DNA of 64,000 nt from Ulvibacterium sp. (GCF_028285715.1 NZ_JANQOO010000017.1:496001-560000), one strand, 5' to 3'. Shown: positions 46,173 through 56,842, numbered from the stretch's first letter. The notes: a model not told the origin generated them from the letters alone. A program made the numbers and translations.

Positions 46173-46967
46173 ATGCAGTACGAGGGTGTTTTACAAAAGA
46201 TGCAGACGGAACTGGGTACGCCCATCCAATACTATTTGGTCTTCGAGAACGATTTTCTGAATATGAACCAGTTGTTGGGCAAGCACCTACAAATCGACTT
46301 TATCAAATACCAATGCCTTAGCTGTGGAAAGGACCTACCCATTTATCGACAAGGTTTCTGCAAGACTTGTTTTTATAAAATTCCTACGGCCGGGGATTGG
46401 ATTATGCGACCGGAATTGAGCACCGCCCATTTAGATAAGGAGGACCGTGATCTGGAATACGAGAAGAAGGTGCAATTACAGCCCCATATCGTTTACTTGG
46501 CCAATAGCAGTAACATTAAGGTAGGAGTGACCCGAAAATCACAGATACCTACGAGATGGATCGATCAAGGTGCCCATGAGGCCATTGAAATTGTTGAAGT
46601 CCCTAATCGATATTTGGCGGGAATTACCGAGGTAGCCTTAAAGGAACACCTTAGTGACAAAACCAATTGGCGTAAAATGTTGACCAATGATGTGAAGGAC
46701 GAAAACTTGGTGGAATGGAGAGACAGATTAAAGGAGTACCTTCCCAAGGAAGTCGTTGAATACTACATTGATACGAATCAAGAAACCCATCTACAATTTC
46801 CCGTACTACAATATCCAGAAAAGGTAAATAGTTTAAATCTTGATAAAAAACCGAGCTATAAAGGCATTTTAAAAGGAATTAAGGGGCAATACCTTATTTT
46901 CGAGGACAATACGGTCTTTAACATTCGTGGAAATGAAGGATACTATGTAGGGTTGCGTATAGATTGA
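46173..46967 (+). CDS. DUF2797 protein with zinc and GIY-YIG-like segments
   Basis: A 264-residue DUF2797 protein. Four cysteines form a zinc ribbon (CLSCGKDLPIYRQGFCKTC). Behind it HIVYLANSSNIKVGVTRKSQ followed by IPTRWIDQGA resembles the start of a GIY-YIG nuclease fold (Tyr, Lys/Arg spaced as in T5orf172-type domains). A basic helical part follows. Function is not established; nucleic acid binding or cleavage is a fair inference. It is divergent from GH3 and convergent with AsmA, four bases apart. Confidence 0.85.
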   Translation: MQYEGVLQKMQTELGTPIQYYLVFENDFLNMNQLLGKHLQIDFIKYQCLSCGKDLPIYRQGFCKTCFYKIPTAGDWIMRPELSTAHLDKEDRDLEYEKKVQLQPHIVYLANSSNIKVGVTRKSQIPTRWIDQGAHEAIEIVEVPNRYLAGITEVALKEHLSDKTNWRKMLTNDVKDENLVEWRDRLKEYLPKEVVEYYIDTNQETHLQFPVLQYPEKVNSLNLDKKPSYKGILKGIKGQYLIFEDNTVFNIRGNEGYYVGLRID

Positions 46968-46971
46968 TACA

Positions 46972-49692
46972 CTATTCTTGTTGTATCGTATCCTTTTTCT
47001 TTCCGAACAGCCCCCCCAAAATACCTTTTGCCGCTTCTTTTACCGGATCTTTTTTTGGATCGGCCAGGGAATCCGTACCTGTCCGGGTACTGTCTTTTCC
47101 ACTCTTGTTGCCGCCCAAAATACCCCCAAGAACTGCTTGGACACCATCCGAAGTAGCATTTTCACTTTGGGTAGAATCACTTTCGGATGAATTATCCGAT
47201 AGAAGTCCCCCTATTAAATCCGTTGCGGTATCCTTGCCTTTATTAAGAAGTTTTTGCTTTTGAATTTCCACCAATTGGCCGGTTAAATTCTTGACCCCGG
47301 AAGTTAAATCGGTACTCACATTGGGGCTGGAATAATCTCCCCTAATGTTAGCCGTAACAGGAACGGTAAGTGTTTCCAAATTCTCCTCATCGATTTGGGC
47401 AATTAAATCGTTAACCTGTTTGCCCAAATACTTGGCCGGCACATCCATTGTGGCCTTATAATCCAGTTTTTTATCAAAACCATGGCCTCCGTCCACATTA
47501 ATGGCGATATCCCTGTACTTTACTGTAAAGGGCTTTACGCTCACCAACCCATTCTCAAAGGAAAGTTGGGTCTTCAAGTCCTTTAGATTCAGTTCCTTTA
47601 GGTTAACAAAATCCAATTTGCCATCTAGGGAAGAAAGTAATGGGGCCTGTTCCGTGTCAATCTCCTGGGTCATTACATTGGCCAACAAATTCCCGGTCAA
47701 TGTTAATAGGTCAGGCGTAAAATCTTCGGTCAAATTTCCAGAAAGTTTGATTTCGGTATCCAATTTACCCTCTAAGACCTGCGCAATGGGCGCTAGAACC
47801 TGAAACATTTCCATGGCCTCAAAAGTTTCCCTAATCTGCAGTTGGGCCATATCCAGTTCCATGGCAAAAACGGGAGTTTCTTCCTTGGTAGAGACCTCAC
47901 CTTTAAAGGCCATTTGACCATCAAAAATGGAAGAGGTCATATTGTTCAAAATTGCTTTTTCGTCCTTTATACGAAGATTGCCCCTTACATCCTTTAATCT
48001 AATATTATCATAGATTACGGTATTTGCCATAGCTGCAATACTCACATCCAAAAAGGAAGGAATCTTTATTTTCTCTTCTGTGGATTCCGATTCCCCAGAC
48101 TTAGTTTCCGAAGTACTTGTCGTTTCGTCCACCATAAAATCGTTTAGGGCAAAGGTGTTTGATTTTAGATTGAAATTGCCCTTTACTTCTTCATCGTTGA
48201 ACATGAACCCTAGGAGATTGCTGATTTTGCCCGTAATGTCAAAATCAGTCTGGCCTGTAATCCCGTTCATTTCCTCAAGACGCACCATCTCGGGATCGAA
48301 ACTCACGGCCACGTTGTTCAATTTTACAGGATTTGTAATTTCTGCCGAGCTGTATTCAAAGTCCTTTACGCCAATATTTCCAATTGTCTTGGTCTTCTCA
48401 TATTGCTTTTGCTCTACCGAGGCCATATCAAATGCTGTAGTTACATCAGCTTTTAAGATTCCACTTAGGTTCAAATCCGTGGGAACTGGATAGGCCTGGG
48501 AGATATTAGCAAGGTTCATCCTACCGTCCATATGGGCATCAACCCTTGTATTGCCCATGAGTTCCGAGATTTTTGAGGTAACATTAAACCGGTCCTCATC
48601 TATGTTGAAAGACAATTTTTCAATATGTACATAAGTATCTTTGGCAATACCCGTGGTGTTGTTGATTTCGGCATCAATAAAAACATTACGAACCGATTTG
48701 GGTAAATCCGGATATTTAAAGGAAGCGTCTTCCGAGTTTATACTGATGTTGAATTTCGGAATATGTGTTTCATCGACCACTCCGTTGATGGCTCCTTTTA
48801 CCGTGAAGTTTCCCGTTGTCCTAACATTTTCGATGTTCTTGGAATACTCCTCAGGAATTACGGCTAAGAAATTTTTAAAGTCGGATGATGGGGTCTCAAA
48901 CCCAATGGCCACCTCTTGATTATTCTCATTTAGTTTGACAAATCCATCAAATATCAAGGGCAATTGGTTTACCAGGGCTTCATTTTTTAAAAAGGTGTAT
49001 TTGTTTTCCTGAAGATCTATGCCTATCAAGGCATCCAACTTCAACATATTGCGGTTCAAATAATTGGTCCCGCCCATTCCAAAAGTCACTAGCGTTTGGG
49101 TCTCCGTATCCAATTCAGAGGTTTCCAATGAAAGATCTCCTGTACCACTATGTTGGAAATCGGATAATACCAGACGGATACCTGTAGCCAAATCGGCATA
49201 CGAAATCTCGGATTCCGTAATCCCGTAGGACTCCAGGTTAAAGGAGAAACTATCCGAAGATTGTTCGGCAACATCCGTTACCTCCGATTCCTTGGCAATA
49301 ACATAGTTGGCATTTTCCGCACTATCGATTTTAATATTTAGGGTAGCGCTTTCTACTTGAAAGTTTTTTATGCCTATGGGATCACCTTGAGATTTAAACA
49401 ACTCCCCCAAACCCATTTTTAAACCTATCCTTCTTGCCGCGAAAAGGGTATCTCCCTCAAAAGGAGCATGGTTGAGCAAAGCCACATTCTCGAAAGTGAC
49501 CTGAGCATTCGGAAAACTGCTGATTAGGCTTAAACGGGCATCGGTAAAATCCAGATGCGCATTTACATTCGAGTTCACATTATTCTTAATGATATCCCCT
49601 ATTTTGGCCTCAAGGAAAAAGGGGACTGCGATCAATAGGGCAACAATCAACAGCAAAAAAATAGCAAGAATGCGGAGAATCTTCTTTTTCAT
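46972..49692 (-). CDS. AsmA-family envelope protein
   Basis: A 906-residue protein with one N-terminal transmembrane helix (ILAIFLLLIVALLIAVPFFL), then long beta-repeat AsmA/DUF748-like structure. The C-terminal part has the AsmA_2 pattern (LDTEIKLSGNLTEDFTPDLL then TLTGNLLA, LNLKDLKTQLSFENGLVSVK). AsmA-like proteins form extended beta-grooves bridging the envelope and are linked to phospholipid transport and outer-membrane assembly. A serine/lysine-rich tail ends the protein. Confidence 0.9.
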   Translation of the reverse strand: MKKKILRILAIFLLLIVALLIAVPFFLEAKIGDIIKNNVNSNVNAHLDFTDARLSLISSFPNAQVTFENVALLNHAPFEGDTLFAARRIGLKMGLGELFKSQGDPIGIKNFQVESATLNIKIDSAENANYVIAKESEVTDVAEQSSDSFSFNLESYGITESEISYADLATGIRLVLSDFQHSGTGDLSLETSELDTETQTLVTFGMGGTNYLNRNMLKLDALIGIDLQENKYTFLKNEALVNQLPLIFDGFVKLNENNQEVAIGFETPSSDFKNFLAVIPEEYSKNIENVRTTGNFTVKGAINGVVDETHIPKFNISINSEDASFKYPDLPKSVRNVFIDAEINNTTGIAKDTYVHIEKLSFNIDEDRFNVTSKISELMGNTRVDAHMDGRMNLANISQAYPVPTDLNLSGILKADVTTAFDMASVEQKQYEKTKTIGNIGVKDFEYSSAEITNPVKLNNVAVSFDPEMVRLEEMNGITGQTDFDITGKISNLLGFMFNDEEVKGNFNLKSNTFALNDFMVDETTSTSETKSGESESTEEKIKIPSFLDVSIAAMANTVIYDNIRLKDVRGNLRIKDEKAILNNMTSSIFDGQMAFKGEVSTKEETPVFAMELDMAQLQIRETFEAMEMFQVLAPIAQVLEGKLDTEIKLSGNLTEDFTPDLLTLTGNLLANVMTQEIDTEQAPLLSSLDGKLDFVNLKELNLKDLKTQLSFENGLVSVKPFTVKYRDIAINVDGGHGFDKKLDYKATMDVPAKYLGKQVNDLIAQIDEENLETLTVPVTANIRGDYSSPNVSTDLTSGVKNLTGQLVEIQKQKLLNKGKDTATDLIGGLLSDNSSESDSTQSENATSDGVQAVLGGILGGNKSGKDSTRTGTDSLADPKKDPVKEAAKGILGGLFGKKKDTIQQE

Positions 49693-49735
49693 GATATGTA
49701 TATTCTTCGATTAGAACTTAAAAAAGCGTTCTTTA

Positions 49736-50446
49736 TTATGCTTCCAGGTCGATTTCCTCGCCGATGGCAAGCTTAAACCGTTTTCTTAGGAGATATACGA
49801 AAAAATACAGGAAAGGGGTATCCAAAAATGCTATAAAAATCTTAAAAATAAATCCGCTGATTACAAGTCCATAAAAAAGGTTCCAAGGGAGTATGCCAAA
49901 AATACAGAGTAGCCCCACCACCGTAAAAGTATCTATGAATTGCGAAAGAAAAGTAGAAAAGTTGTTTCGCAACCATAAGTATTTTCCCTTGGTCAATTTT
50001 TTCCAAAAATGATATATCGCTATATCCACATACTGTGCGCAAAGATAGGCGATCATAGAGGCCAGGACGGCAACAGGAGAAAGTGCGAACACCTTTTTGA
50101 AAAGGGCATCATCGATTGGGGAAGAGGGTATGGCCGGTACGGCGTCCGAAATGTAAATAAAGCCCATGGAAAAAAAAGAGGCAAAGATCCCAGCAGTCAC
50201 GATTTGGTTGGCCTTTTTCTTTCCAAAAATCTCCGAAATAAGATCGGTAATCAAAAAAGTGACTGGATAAGGCAGCACACCTACTGAAATTTCAAATAAA
50301 GGAGCTCCAAAAAGCTCTATTTTTCCGAATGGATTCCAGTAGAAAAACTTCTGGAAAATTAGATTGGACACCACCAATGAGGTAATGAACAGTGCCCCCA
50401 GATAGAGATAAATCCGGTAGGCCAATTTCTTGTCCTTTTTGGTCAT
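49736..50446 (-). CDS. Queuosine precursor transporter (VUT / YhhQ family)
   Basis: A 236-residue membrane protein of about six helices. The family signature LITDLISEIFGKKKANQIV (TDLxxExxG) and the C-terminal FLSQFIDTFTVV are present. Members import 7-cyano-7-deazaguanine or related tRNA-modification precursors. It follows sppA by three bases on the same strand, indicating co-transcription, although the two have no known functional link. Confidence 0.93.
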   Translation of the reverse strand: MTKKDKKLAYRIYLYLGALFITSLVVSNLIFQKFFYWNPFGKIELFGAPLFEISVGVLPYPVTFLITDLISEIFGKKKANQIVTAGIFASFFSMGFIYISDAVPAIPSSPIDDALFKKVFALSPVAVLASMIAYLCAQYVDIAIYHFWKKLTKGKYLWLRNNFSTFLSQFIDTFTVVGLLCIFGILPWNLFYGLVISGFIFKIFIAFLDTPFLYFFVYLLRKRFKLAIGEEIDLEA

Positions 50447-50449
50447 AAA

Positions 50450-52210
50450 TTATTTAATGTTGAGAATAAAGGGCATCCGAGCCTGGATTCCCTTTTGTTT
50501 CATAGCGGTACGTATCTGTTTTATAATGTTATAGGTCTCCAGACCAACTTCCCTTTCGATGATACTTTCATAGGTTTTTGCACTAGCCCCGCCCATATCT
50601 TCCATAAAGCGCTCAAATCCCGATTTGTATCTTGGATATTTCTTAAGCCTGTAATCGTCCAGTTCTGCCAATGTCGCTGCTTCCGCAACGGCATCCTTCA
50701 AAGTGCCCAGTTCATCCACCAGACCTAATCGTTTGGCGTCCACGCCACTCCAGACCCTGCCCTGGGCCAGGCTGTCCGCTTTGGCAATCGATATACCCCT
50801 GCCCTTGGAAACACGATCCAAAAATGTGTTGTACGCATCTTCCACACCCTGTCGGACAACCGTCCTAAAGTTGTCGCCCATGGGTTCAAAAATGGAATAC
50901 CCAACGGAATTCGTATTGGTTCCTACTTGTTCTGCATTGATACCGATATCATCCGTTAATTGCCCAACGTTAGGAACGGTTCCGAACACGCCTATTGAGC
51001 CTGTGACCGTTGTGGGCTCCGCAAATATCCTATCCGCTCCCGAGGCAATGTAATACCCCCCCGAGGTAGCCATATTTCCCATGGAGACCACCACCGGCTT
51101 TTTCATCTTGGCCAACTCGATCTGTCGCCAGATAATATCGGAGACCAGTGCACTACCACCCGGTGAATTGACCCGAACTACAATGGCCTTGACCGACTTG
51201 TCATCACGCGCCTTTATTAGGGCTTCGTTCATAATGCCCTGACCAATCAAATCCTGTCCTCCTTCGCCATAGATAATTTCGCCCTGTGCGAAGATTACGG
51301 CAACCTTGTCCCTACCCGAGGATATTTCTTGGGTTTTGGCATATCCTATGTAGTCCTCCAAACTCAAATAATTCAATTGATCTGGATGCTCCAATCCGGA
51401 AGCCTTTGCCAGTTTTTCCTCATACTGATCAAAATAAAGCACGGAATCGATAAGCCCGCTCTTCAGGGCAAACTCCGGGGACCTAGCTCCCAAGGTATCG
51501 GCAATAACATTCAGGTCTCCTTCGCTGATGTCGCGTTGCTCAGAAATGTCAGAAAGCATAGAATTCCATAAGGATTCCAGCAGTTCATGAATCTGCGTAC
51601 GATTTTCTGGACTCATTTCATTGGACAAAAAAGGTTCTACTGCGCTTTTGTATTTTCCATGGCGCACGACTTCCATCTTTATCCCTGTCTTCTCCTGAAA
51701 ATCCTTAAAATATAACACTTCCGTGGAAAGACCCTTAAAATCCATTTTACCCACGGGGTTTAGGAATATGGAATCGGCCACACTGGCCAAATAATAATCT
51801 TTTTGTGGGTAGAAATCCGCGTAGGCATATACGAATTTACCACTTTCACGGAATTTGGAAAGTGCCTTGCGGATGGTCTGCGTCTGGGCCAACCCCGCCA
51901 TAATAAAGTTATTGGGAATGCTTATACCTTTAATATCCGTATCCTTTACGGCAACCTCGATGGCCTGTACGATATCATCCAATCCCAAGGACTGCTCAAA
52001 AAATCCGTCAAAGGGATCTCCGGCAGTCTTGCCTACGTAGTCCTTTACTGGGCGTTGTATCCTTAGCTCCAAAATGGAATTTTCCTTAATATTGATGCCT
52101 TCTTCCATGTTGCTTACCAAGCCCAGGAATACCACGAACATCACCATGATAATTCCAAAGGCAATCATACATCCCAATATCGCCGCCAATAGATTTCTTA
52201 AAAATTTCAC
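50450..52210 (-). CDS. sppA: Signal peptide peptidase SppA, 67 kDa type
   Basis: A long-form SppA of about 586 residues with an N-terminal membrane anchor (FLRNLLAAILGCMIAFGIIM). The catalytic Lys is in VVRHGKYKSAVEPF and the nucleophile Ser in NMATSGGYYIASGAD, each in one of the two homologous halves. It degrades cleaved signal peptides in the membrane. The open frame reaches a TTG at 52237, but a -7 element TATCTTTG covers that codon, so initiation at the GTG at 52210 is more likely. Confidence 0.95.
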   Translation of the reverse strand: MKFLRNLLAAILGCMIAFGIIMVMFVVFLGLVSNMEEGINIKENSILELRIQRPVKDYVGKTAGDPFDGFFEQSLGLDDIVQAIEVAVKDTDIKGISIPNNFIMAGLAQTQTIRKALSKFRESGKFVYAYADFYPQKDYYLASVADSIFLNPVGKMDFKGLSTEVLYFKDFQEKTGIKMEVVRHGKYKSAVEPFLSNEMSPENRTQIHELLESLWNSMLSDISEQRDISEGDLNVIADTLGARSPEFALKSGLIDSVLYFDQYEEKLAKASGLEHPDQLNYLSLEDYIGYAKTQEISSGRDKVAVIFAQGEIIYGEGGQDLIGQGIMNEALIKARDDKSVKAIVVRVNSPGGSALVSDIIWRQIELAKMKKPVVVSMGNMATSGGYYIASGADRIFAEPTTVTGSIGVFGTVPNVGQLTDDIGINAEQVGTNTNSVGYSIFEPMGDNFRTVVRQGVEDAYNTFLDRVSKGRGISIAKADSLAQGRVWSGVDAKRLGLVDELGTLKDAVAEAATLAELDDYRLKKYPRYKSGFERFMEDMGGASAKTYESIIEREVGLETYNIIKQIRTAMKQKGIQARMPFILNIK

Positions 52211-52234
52211 GTAATGCTTTGTTAGAATTCGTTT

Positions 52235-52242
52235 CAAAGATA
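52235..52242 (-). promoter_or_regulatory. -7 element of sppA
   Basis: TATCTTTG on the minus strand matches TAnnTTTG exactly, 24 bases upstream of the GTG start. It overlaps the alternative TTG codon of the longer frame. Confidence 0.55.
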
Positions 52243-52279
52243 ACCAAAGTGATTTTGTTTTGCTTACTTTGTTCGCGCT

Positions 52280-53425
52280 ATGGAGGTAATAAACCTGACA
52301 TATCTTTCCATTGGAAGTAATCTTGGGGATCGATTTTTGAATATTCAGGAAGCCCTATTCCATATTCATGAGGAAATTGGTGAAATCAGTGCGATTTCCC
52401 ACGTATATGAATCCGCTTCATGGGGTTTTAAGGGCGAGGATTTTTATAATGTCTGTATAGGCCTAAGGACCTCATTACAACCACTAGACCTACTAAATCG
52501 TATTCTGTCCGTTGAAAAACGATTGGGAAGAATTCGTGAGAATGCCAAGGGGTATGCTTCCAGAACAGTGGATATCGACATTTTATATTTTGAAAACGAG
52601 ATAATCGATAACGACCAACTTACCATTCCCCATCCCAAATTGCACGACCGTCGTTTTGTACTTAGGCCCTTGGCGGATATTGCGCCACAGCTTTATCATC
52701 CTATTCTTCAGAAAGACACCCGTAATCTTTTGCAGGAAAGCAAAGATGGGAACATCCCTAAAAAGACGGATCGTGTTTTGTTTCCCTCTCGGGAAGCGCT
52801 TTTTTCAAATGTGCAGTTTATCGCCATTGAAGGGAATATCGGGGCAGGAAAAACCACATTGGCCAGGAGAATGTCTACCGATTTTAATGGCAAACTGGTG
52901 CTGGAAAGGTTTGCTGAAAATCCTTTCTTACCCAAATTTTATGAAGACAGCAACCGTTATGCGTTTCCCTTGGAAATGTCATTTTTGGCGGACCGTTACC
53001 AACAATTTTCTGATGACACTTCGCAGTTTGATCTTTTCAGGAATTTTATGATAAGTGATTATGATATTTATAAGTCTTTAATTTTTGCCAAGATTACACT
53101 TCAAAAAGAGGAATTTGAACTCTATCGAAAAGTTTTTGACTTCATGTACAAAGAGGTGAAAAAGCCTCAAATCTATGTGTACTTATATCAAACCACGAAA
53201 CGATTATTGGAGAATATCAAGAAGCGGGGAAGGGACTATGAACGGAATATCGGACCAGACTATCTTGAAAAGATCAATAGAGGCTATTTTGATTTTTTAA
53301 AAAGCTACCCAAAGGCAAATTGCCTAATCATAGATATTAGTGAAATGGATTTTGTAGCGGACCGGGATGATTATAATACCGTGGTTCGGACCATCCAAAA
53401 CTTTGCCCTTGGTCAAGGAAATTAA
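52280..53425 (+). CDS. folK: Fused FolK (HPPK) - deoxynucleoside kinase
   Basis: One 381-codon frame joins two enzymes. Residues 1-150 are 6-hydroxymethyl-dihydropterin pyrophosphokinase (YLSIGSNLGDR, the RTVDIDILYF magnesium motif, IPHPKLHDRRFVL). Residues 175-381 are a deoxynucleoside kinase (P-loop IEGNIGAGKTTLARR, ERFAENPFL, FLADRYQQF, YERNIGPDYLEKINRGYFDF). The first part serves folate synthesis, the second salvages deoxynucleosides for DNA. The fusion puts two supplies for DNA synthesis under one start. It is divergent from sppA, with a terminator 93 bases downstream. Confidence 0.93.
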   Translation: MEVINLTYLSIGSNLGDRFLNIQEALFHIHEEIGEISAISHVYESASWGFKGEDFYNVCIGLRTSLQPLDLLNRILSVEKRLGRIRENAKGYASRTVDIDILYFENEIIDNDQLTIPHPKLHDRRFVLRPLADIAPQLYHPILQKDTRNLLQESKDGNIPKKTDRVLFPSREALFSNVQFIAIEGNIGAGKTTLARRMSTDFNGKLVLERFAENPFLPKFYEDSNRYAFPLEMSFLADRYQQFSDDTSQFDLFRNFMISDYDIYKSLIFAKITLQKEEFELYRKVFDFMYKEVKKPQIYVYLYQTTKRLLENIKKRGRDYERNIGPDYLEKINRGYFDFLKSYPKANCLIIDISEMDFVADRDDYNTVVRTIQNFALGQGN

Positions 53426-53517
53426 CACAATTTTGGCAAATTTCTTGCACAATACCATTGGATTTACGTTATTGCATCCTCAATTGAACAACTAACTAAC
53501 TCAAACTATATATCTCT

Positions 53518-53550
53518 GCCCTAATGTAAAAACGTTAGGGCATTTTTATT
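53518..53550 (+). terminator. Rho-independent terminator after folK-dNK
   Basis: GCCCTAA (53518-53524) pairs with TTAGGGC (53535-53541), followed by ATTTTTATTTT. The right arm contains the stop codon of the convergent TrmH-type gene. The 92 bases between the folK stop and the stem hold no gene I can see. Confidence 0.85.
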
Positions 53551-54077
53551 TTAGACAATTTTGACCAAATATCCCAAACAACCACACCTGCGCTTACGGC
53601 TACATTCAACGAATGTTTAGTGCCATATTGGGGGATTTCCAAAACTCCATTACAAAGGTCCACAACTTCTTGGGACACTCCCTTTACCTCATTCCCAAAT
53701 ACCAAAGCATATTTTTTTTCGGCCTGTACAGGGAATTGGTTCAGCATCGTAGCATTCTCGGCCTGTTCCACCGCCATTACACGATACTTCTGAGCCTGTA
53801 GATCTGGCACAAGATCCACTGTACTCTTATGGTATTCCCAGGCTACGCTATCCGTTGCCCCCAAGGCTGTTTTATGAATATCCTTATGGGGAGGGCAGGC
53901 TGTAATACCACACAAGTAAATTTTCTCGATTAAAAAGGCATCCGCAGTCCGGAATACAGAACCAATATTGTTAAGACTTCTGATGTTATCTAGAACAAGG
54001 ACCAATGGGGATTTTGGAGTCTCTTTAAACTCCCCTATGCTGGGCCGGTCTAATTCTTCATTCTTTAATTTGCGCAT
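53535..54077 (-). CDS. TrmH-family (SpoU) RNA 2'-O-methyltransferase
   Basis: A 180-residue SPOUT methyltransferase. The three family motifs are seen: NIRSLNNIGSVFRTADAF, ALVFGNEVKGVSQEVVDLC and the knot TKHSLNVAVSAGVVVWD. It lacks the N-terminal ribosomal-L30-like domain of RlmB, so it is the short TrmH-like type. It methylates a ribose in tRNA or rRNA; the exact target is not resolvable. It is convergent with folK-dNK. Confidence 0.9.
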   Translation of the reverse strand: MRKLKNEELDRPSIGEFKETPKSPLVLVLDNIRSLNNIGSVFRTADAFLIEKIYLCGITACPPHKDIHKTALGATDSVAWEYHKSTVDLVPDLQAQKYRVMAVEQAENATMLNQFPVQAEKKYALVFGNEVKGVSQEVVDLCNGVLEIPQYGTKHSLNVAVSAGVVVWDIWSKLSKIKMP

Positions 54078-54220
54078 TTTATGAGTTGAATTGCGTAGTT
54101 CTTGCGTACCCGCTACGTGGAAAACTTATTCATAAATATCAACATCCATTTTCAATGATTCGTAAAATGGGTACATTCGTTCGAGTCACTGTTTTGTAAA
54201 AATAAACCAATAAAATCGCT

Positions 54221-56842
54221 TTGGGCAACACATTAAAAACAAAAAAGGTAACCCCCTTGATGAAGCAATACAATACCATCAAGACAAAATATCCCGATGC
54301 CCTATTGTTGTTCCGAGTAGGTGATTTTTACGAAACCTTTGGGGAGGATGCCGTAAAGACCTCCAAAATTTTGGGCATCATCCTTACCCATCGCAATAAT
54401 GGGGGCGATCGTACAGAACTTGCCGGTTTTCCCCATCACTCCTTGAATACTTATCTTCCCAAATTGGTAAAGGCCGGACAGCGTGTTGCCATTTGTGATC
54501 AGTTGGAAGATCCAAAAATGACCAAGACCATAGTGAAGCGGGGCGTCACGGAATTGGTGACCCCAGGGGTAGCTATGAACGATGATATTCTTCATGCCAA
54601 AACCAACAATTTTCTTTGCGCCGTGCATTTTGGAAACAAGGTATTGGGTATTTCCTTTGTGGACATTTCCACCGGAGAGTTCCTTACGGCCCATGGAGAT
54701 GAAGAACAAATTGATAAACTACTACAAAATTTTGGCCCCAACGAAGTCTTGGTTTCCAAGGCTCATAAAAAAGAATTTTCCGAAGTTTTCGGCACTAATT
54801 ATCATTCATTTTATCTAGAGGATTGGGTATTTCAGCACGACTATGCACTAGAAATGCTCAACGGACACTTTAAGACGACTACGCTTAAGGGTTTTGGCGT
54901 GGACCATCTTACCGAAGGTGTTGTGGCTTCCGGCGTAGTGTTGCATTATCTTTCCGAAACCCAACACCGACGGTTGCAGCATATTACCGCCCTTAGACGC
55001 ATTGCCGAGGAGGAACATGTTTGGATGGATCGTTTTACCATAAAGAACCTGGAACTGTACCATTCGGTCAATGAGGGAGCTGTAACCCTATTGGATATCA
55101 TAGATAGGACCTTATCCCCCATGGGTGGTCGAATGTTAAAACGTTGGTTGGCATTACCCTTAAAAACTATTGAAAAAATAAGAAGACGCCATCAGGTCAT
55201 TGCCTATTTAACCCAACAGGAGGATGTCCTTCAAAAATTACAGCACCATATTCGGCAAATGGGCGATTTGGAACGCCTAATTTCCAAAGTGGCCACGGGC
55301 AGAATCAATCCAAAGGAGACCGTACAGCTTAAAAATTCATTGGAATCCATTATCCCCATACAACAATTGGCCGTACAAAGTGTTGACGCTTCCCTACAAT
55401 CTATCGGGGATCAATTGCACTCCTGTGATATGCTCAGAGCCCGAATCAAGGAAATTCTAAATGAAGAGGCCCCTGTAAACGTACAGAAGGGAAATACCAT
55501 TGCACAGGGATATTCCGCAGAACTGGACGAATTGCGGGAACTTGCCTATTCCGGCAAGGAGTACCTGGACAAGATGTTGGAACGGGAAACCGAACGAACC
55601 GGTATAACTTCCCTCAAAATAGCCTCCAATAACGTATTTGGCTATTATATCGAGGTACGCAACACCCATAAGGACAAGGTACCCGAAGAATGGATTCGTA
55701 AACAGACCTTGGTCAATGCAGAACGCTATATAACCGAGGAGCTTAAGGAGTATGAAGCCAAAATATTGGGTGCCGAGGAACGGATCTTAAGCCTGGAACA
55801 ACAATTGTTCTCCCAACTTATCGTTTGGATGCAGGAATATATAGCACCTGTCCAGAACAACGCCTATCAAATTGCGCAATTGGATTGCCTTTGCGGATTC
55901 ACCCAATTGGCCCGGGAGAATTCCTATGCACAACCCTTGATCAATGATTCCACCGAGATTGAAATTAAAAATGGAAGGCATCCCGTCATTGAAAAGCAAT
56001 TGCCTTTGGGCGAGGCCTATATTGCCAATGACGTGCTGTTGAACAGGGAAGATCAGCAGATTATCATGATTACCGGCCCCAATATGAGTGGTAAATCGGC
56101 CATTTTAAGACAGACCGCATTGATTGTGCTTTTAGCCCAGATAGGCAGCTTTGTACCGGCGGAATCTGCTAAAATTGGAGTGGTGGACAAAATTTTTACC
56201 CGGGTCGGTGCCAGCGATAATATCTCCATGGGGGAGTCTACCTTTATGATGGAGATGAACGAAACCGCCTCCATCTTAAACAACCTATCCGAACGAAGCT
56301 TGGTACTCTTGGACGAAATAGGCCGTGGAACAAGCACCTACGATGGAATTTCCATAGCTTGGGCCATATCCGAATATCTCCACGAACACCCAGCACGGGC
56401 CAAGACCCTCTTTGCGACGCACTATCATGAGCTCAATGAGATGGCCGTGACTTTTGAGCGCATTAAAAACTATAATGTTTCCGTAAAAGAGCTAAAGGAC
56501 AGGGTTCTCTTTCTTCGGAAATTGACACCTGGCGGCAGTGAACATAGTTTTGGCATCCATGTGGCAAAAATGGCCGGTATGCCGCAACAGGTTATCCATA
56601 AAGCCAACAAAATTCTAAAGAAGTTGGAAAAATCGCATTCCAGCGAAGAATTGACCCATAAGCTCCAAACAGTTCAGAGTGAAATGCAGCTGAGTTTCTT
56701 TAACCTGGATGATCCGCTTTTGGAGGAAATCAAGGAAGAGATTACCCATTTGGACATCAATACACTTACCCCTGTGGAGGCCCTTATGAAATTGAATGAA
56801 ATAAAACGCTTATTGACCAAGAACAAAAAGGCCTCTTCATAA
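54221..56842 (+). CDS. mutS: DNA mismatch repair protein MutS
   Basis: An 873-residue MutS. The mismatch-reading motif is [14 protein letters not shown] near the start; the ATPase part has Walker [25 protein letters not shown], Walker [17 protein letters not shown] and the C-terminal [18 protein letters not shown]. It finds mismatches and recruits MutL. The frame begins with TTG at 54221; stops lie just upstream and no ATG precedes the conserved [20 protein letters not shown], so a TTG start is the best reading. The first ATG, at 54260, would lose the basic N-terminus. Confidence 0.96.
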   Translation: MGNTLKTKKVTPLMKQYNTIKTKYPDALLLFRVGDFYETFGEDAVKTSKILGIILTHRNNGGDRTELAGFPHHSLNTYLPKLVKAGQRVAICDQLEDPKMTKTIVKRGVTELVTPGVAMNDDILHAKTNNFLCAVHFGNKVLGISFVDISTGEFLTAHGDEEQIDKLLQNFGPNEVLVSKAHKKEFSEVFGTNYHSFYLEDWVFQHDYALEMLNGHFKTTTLKGFGVDHLTEGVVASGVVLHYLSETQHRRLQHITALRRIAEEEHVWMDRFTIKNLELYHSVNEGAVTLLDIIDRTLSPMGGRMLKRWLALPLKTIEKIRRRHQVIAYLTQQEDVLQKLQHHIRQMGDLERLISKVATGRINPKETVQLKNSLESIIPIQQLAVQSVDASLQSIGDQLHSCDMLRARIKEILNEEAPVNVQKGNTIAQGYSAELDELRELAYSGKEYLDKMLERETERTGITSLKIASNNVFGYYIEVRNTHKDKVPEEWIRKQTLVNAERYITEELKEYEAKILGAEERILSLEQQLFSQLIVWMQEYIAPVQNNAYQIAQLDCLCGFTQLARENSYAQPLINDSTEIEIKNGRHPVIEKQLPLGEAYIANDVLLNREDQQIIMITGPNMSGKSAILRQTALIVLLAQIGSFVPAESAKIGVVDKIFTRVGASDNISMGESTFMMEMNETASILNNLSERSLVLLDEIGRGTSTYDGISIAWAISEYLHEHPARAKTLFATHYHELNEMAVTFERIKNYNVSVKELKDRVLFLRKLTPGGSEHSFGIHVAKMAGMPQQVIHKANKILKKLEKSHSSEELTHKLQTVQSEMQLSFFNLDDPLLEEIKEEITHLDINTLTPVEALMKLNEIKRLLTKNKKASS

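Noticed and set aside
53426-53517. Possible small RNA after folK-dNK
   Set aside because: A terminator follows, but no -33/-7 pair is seen in the 92 bases, so it is better read as a 3' untranslated region.
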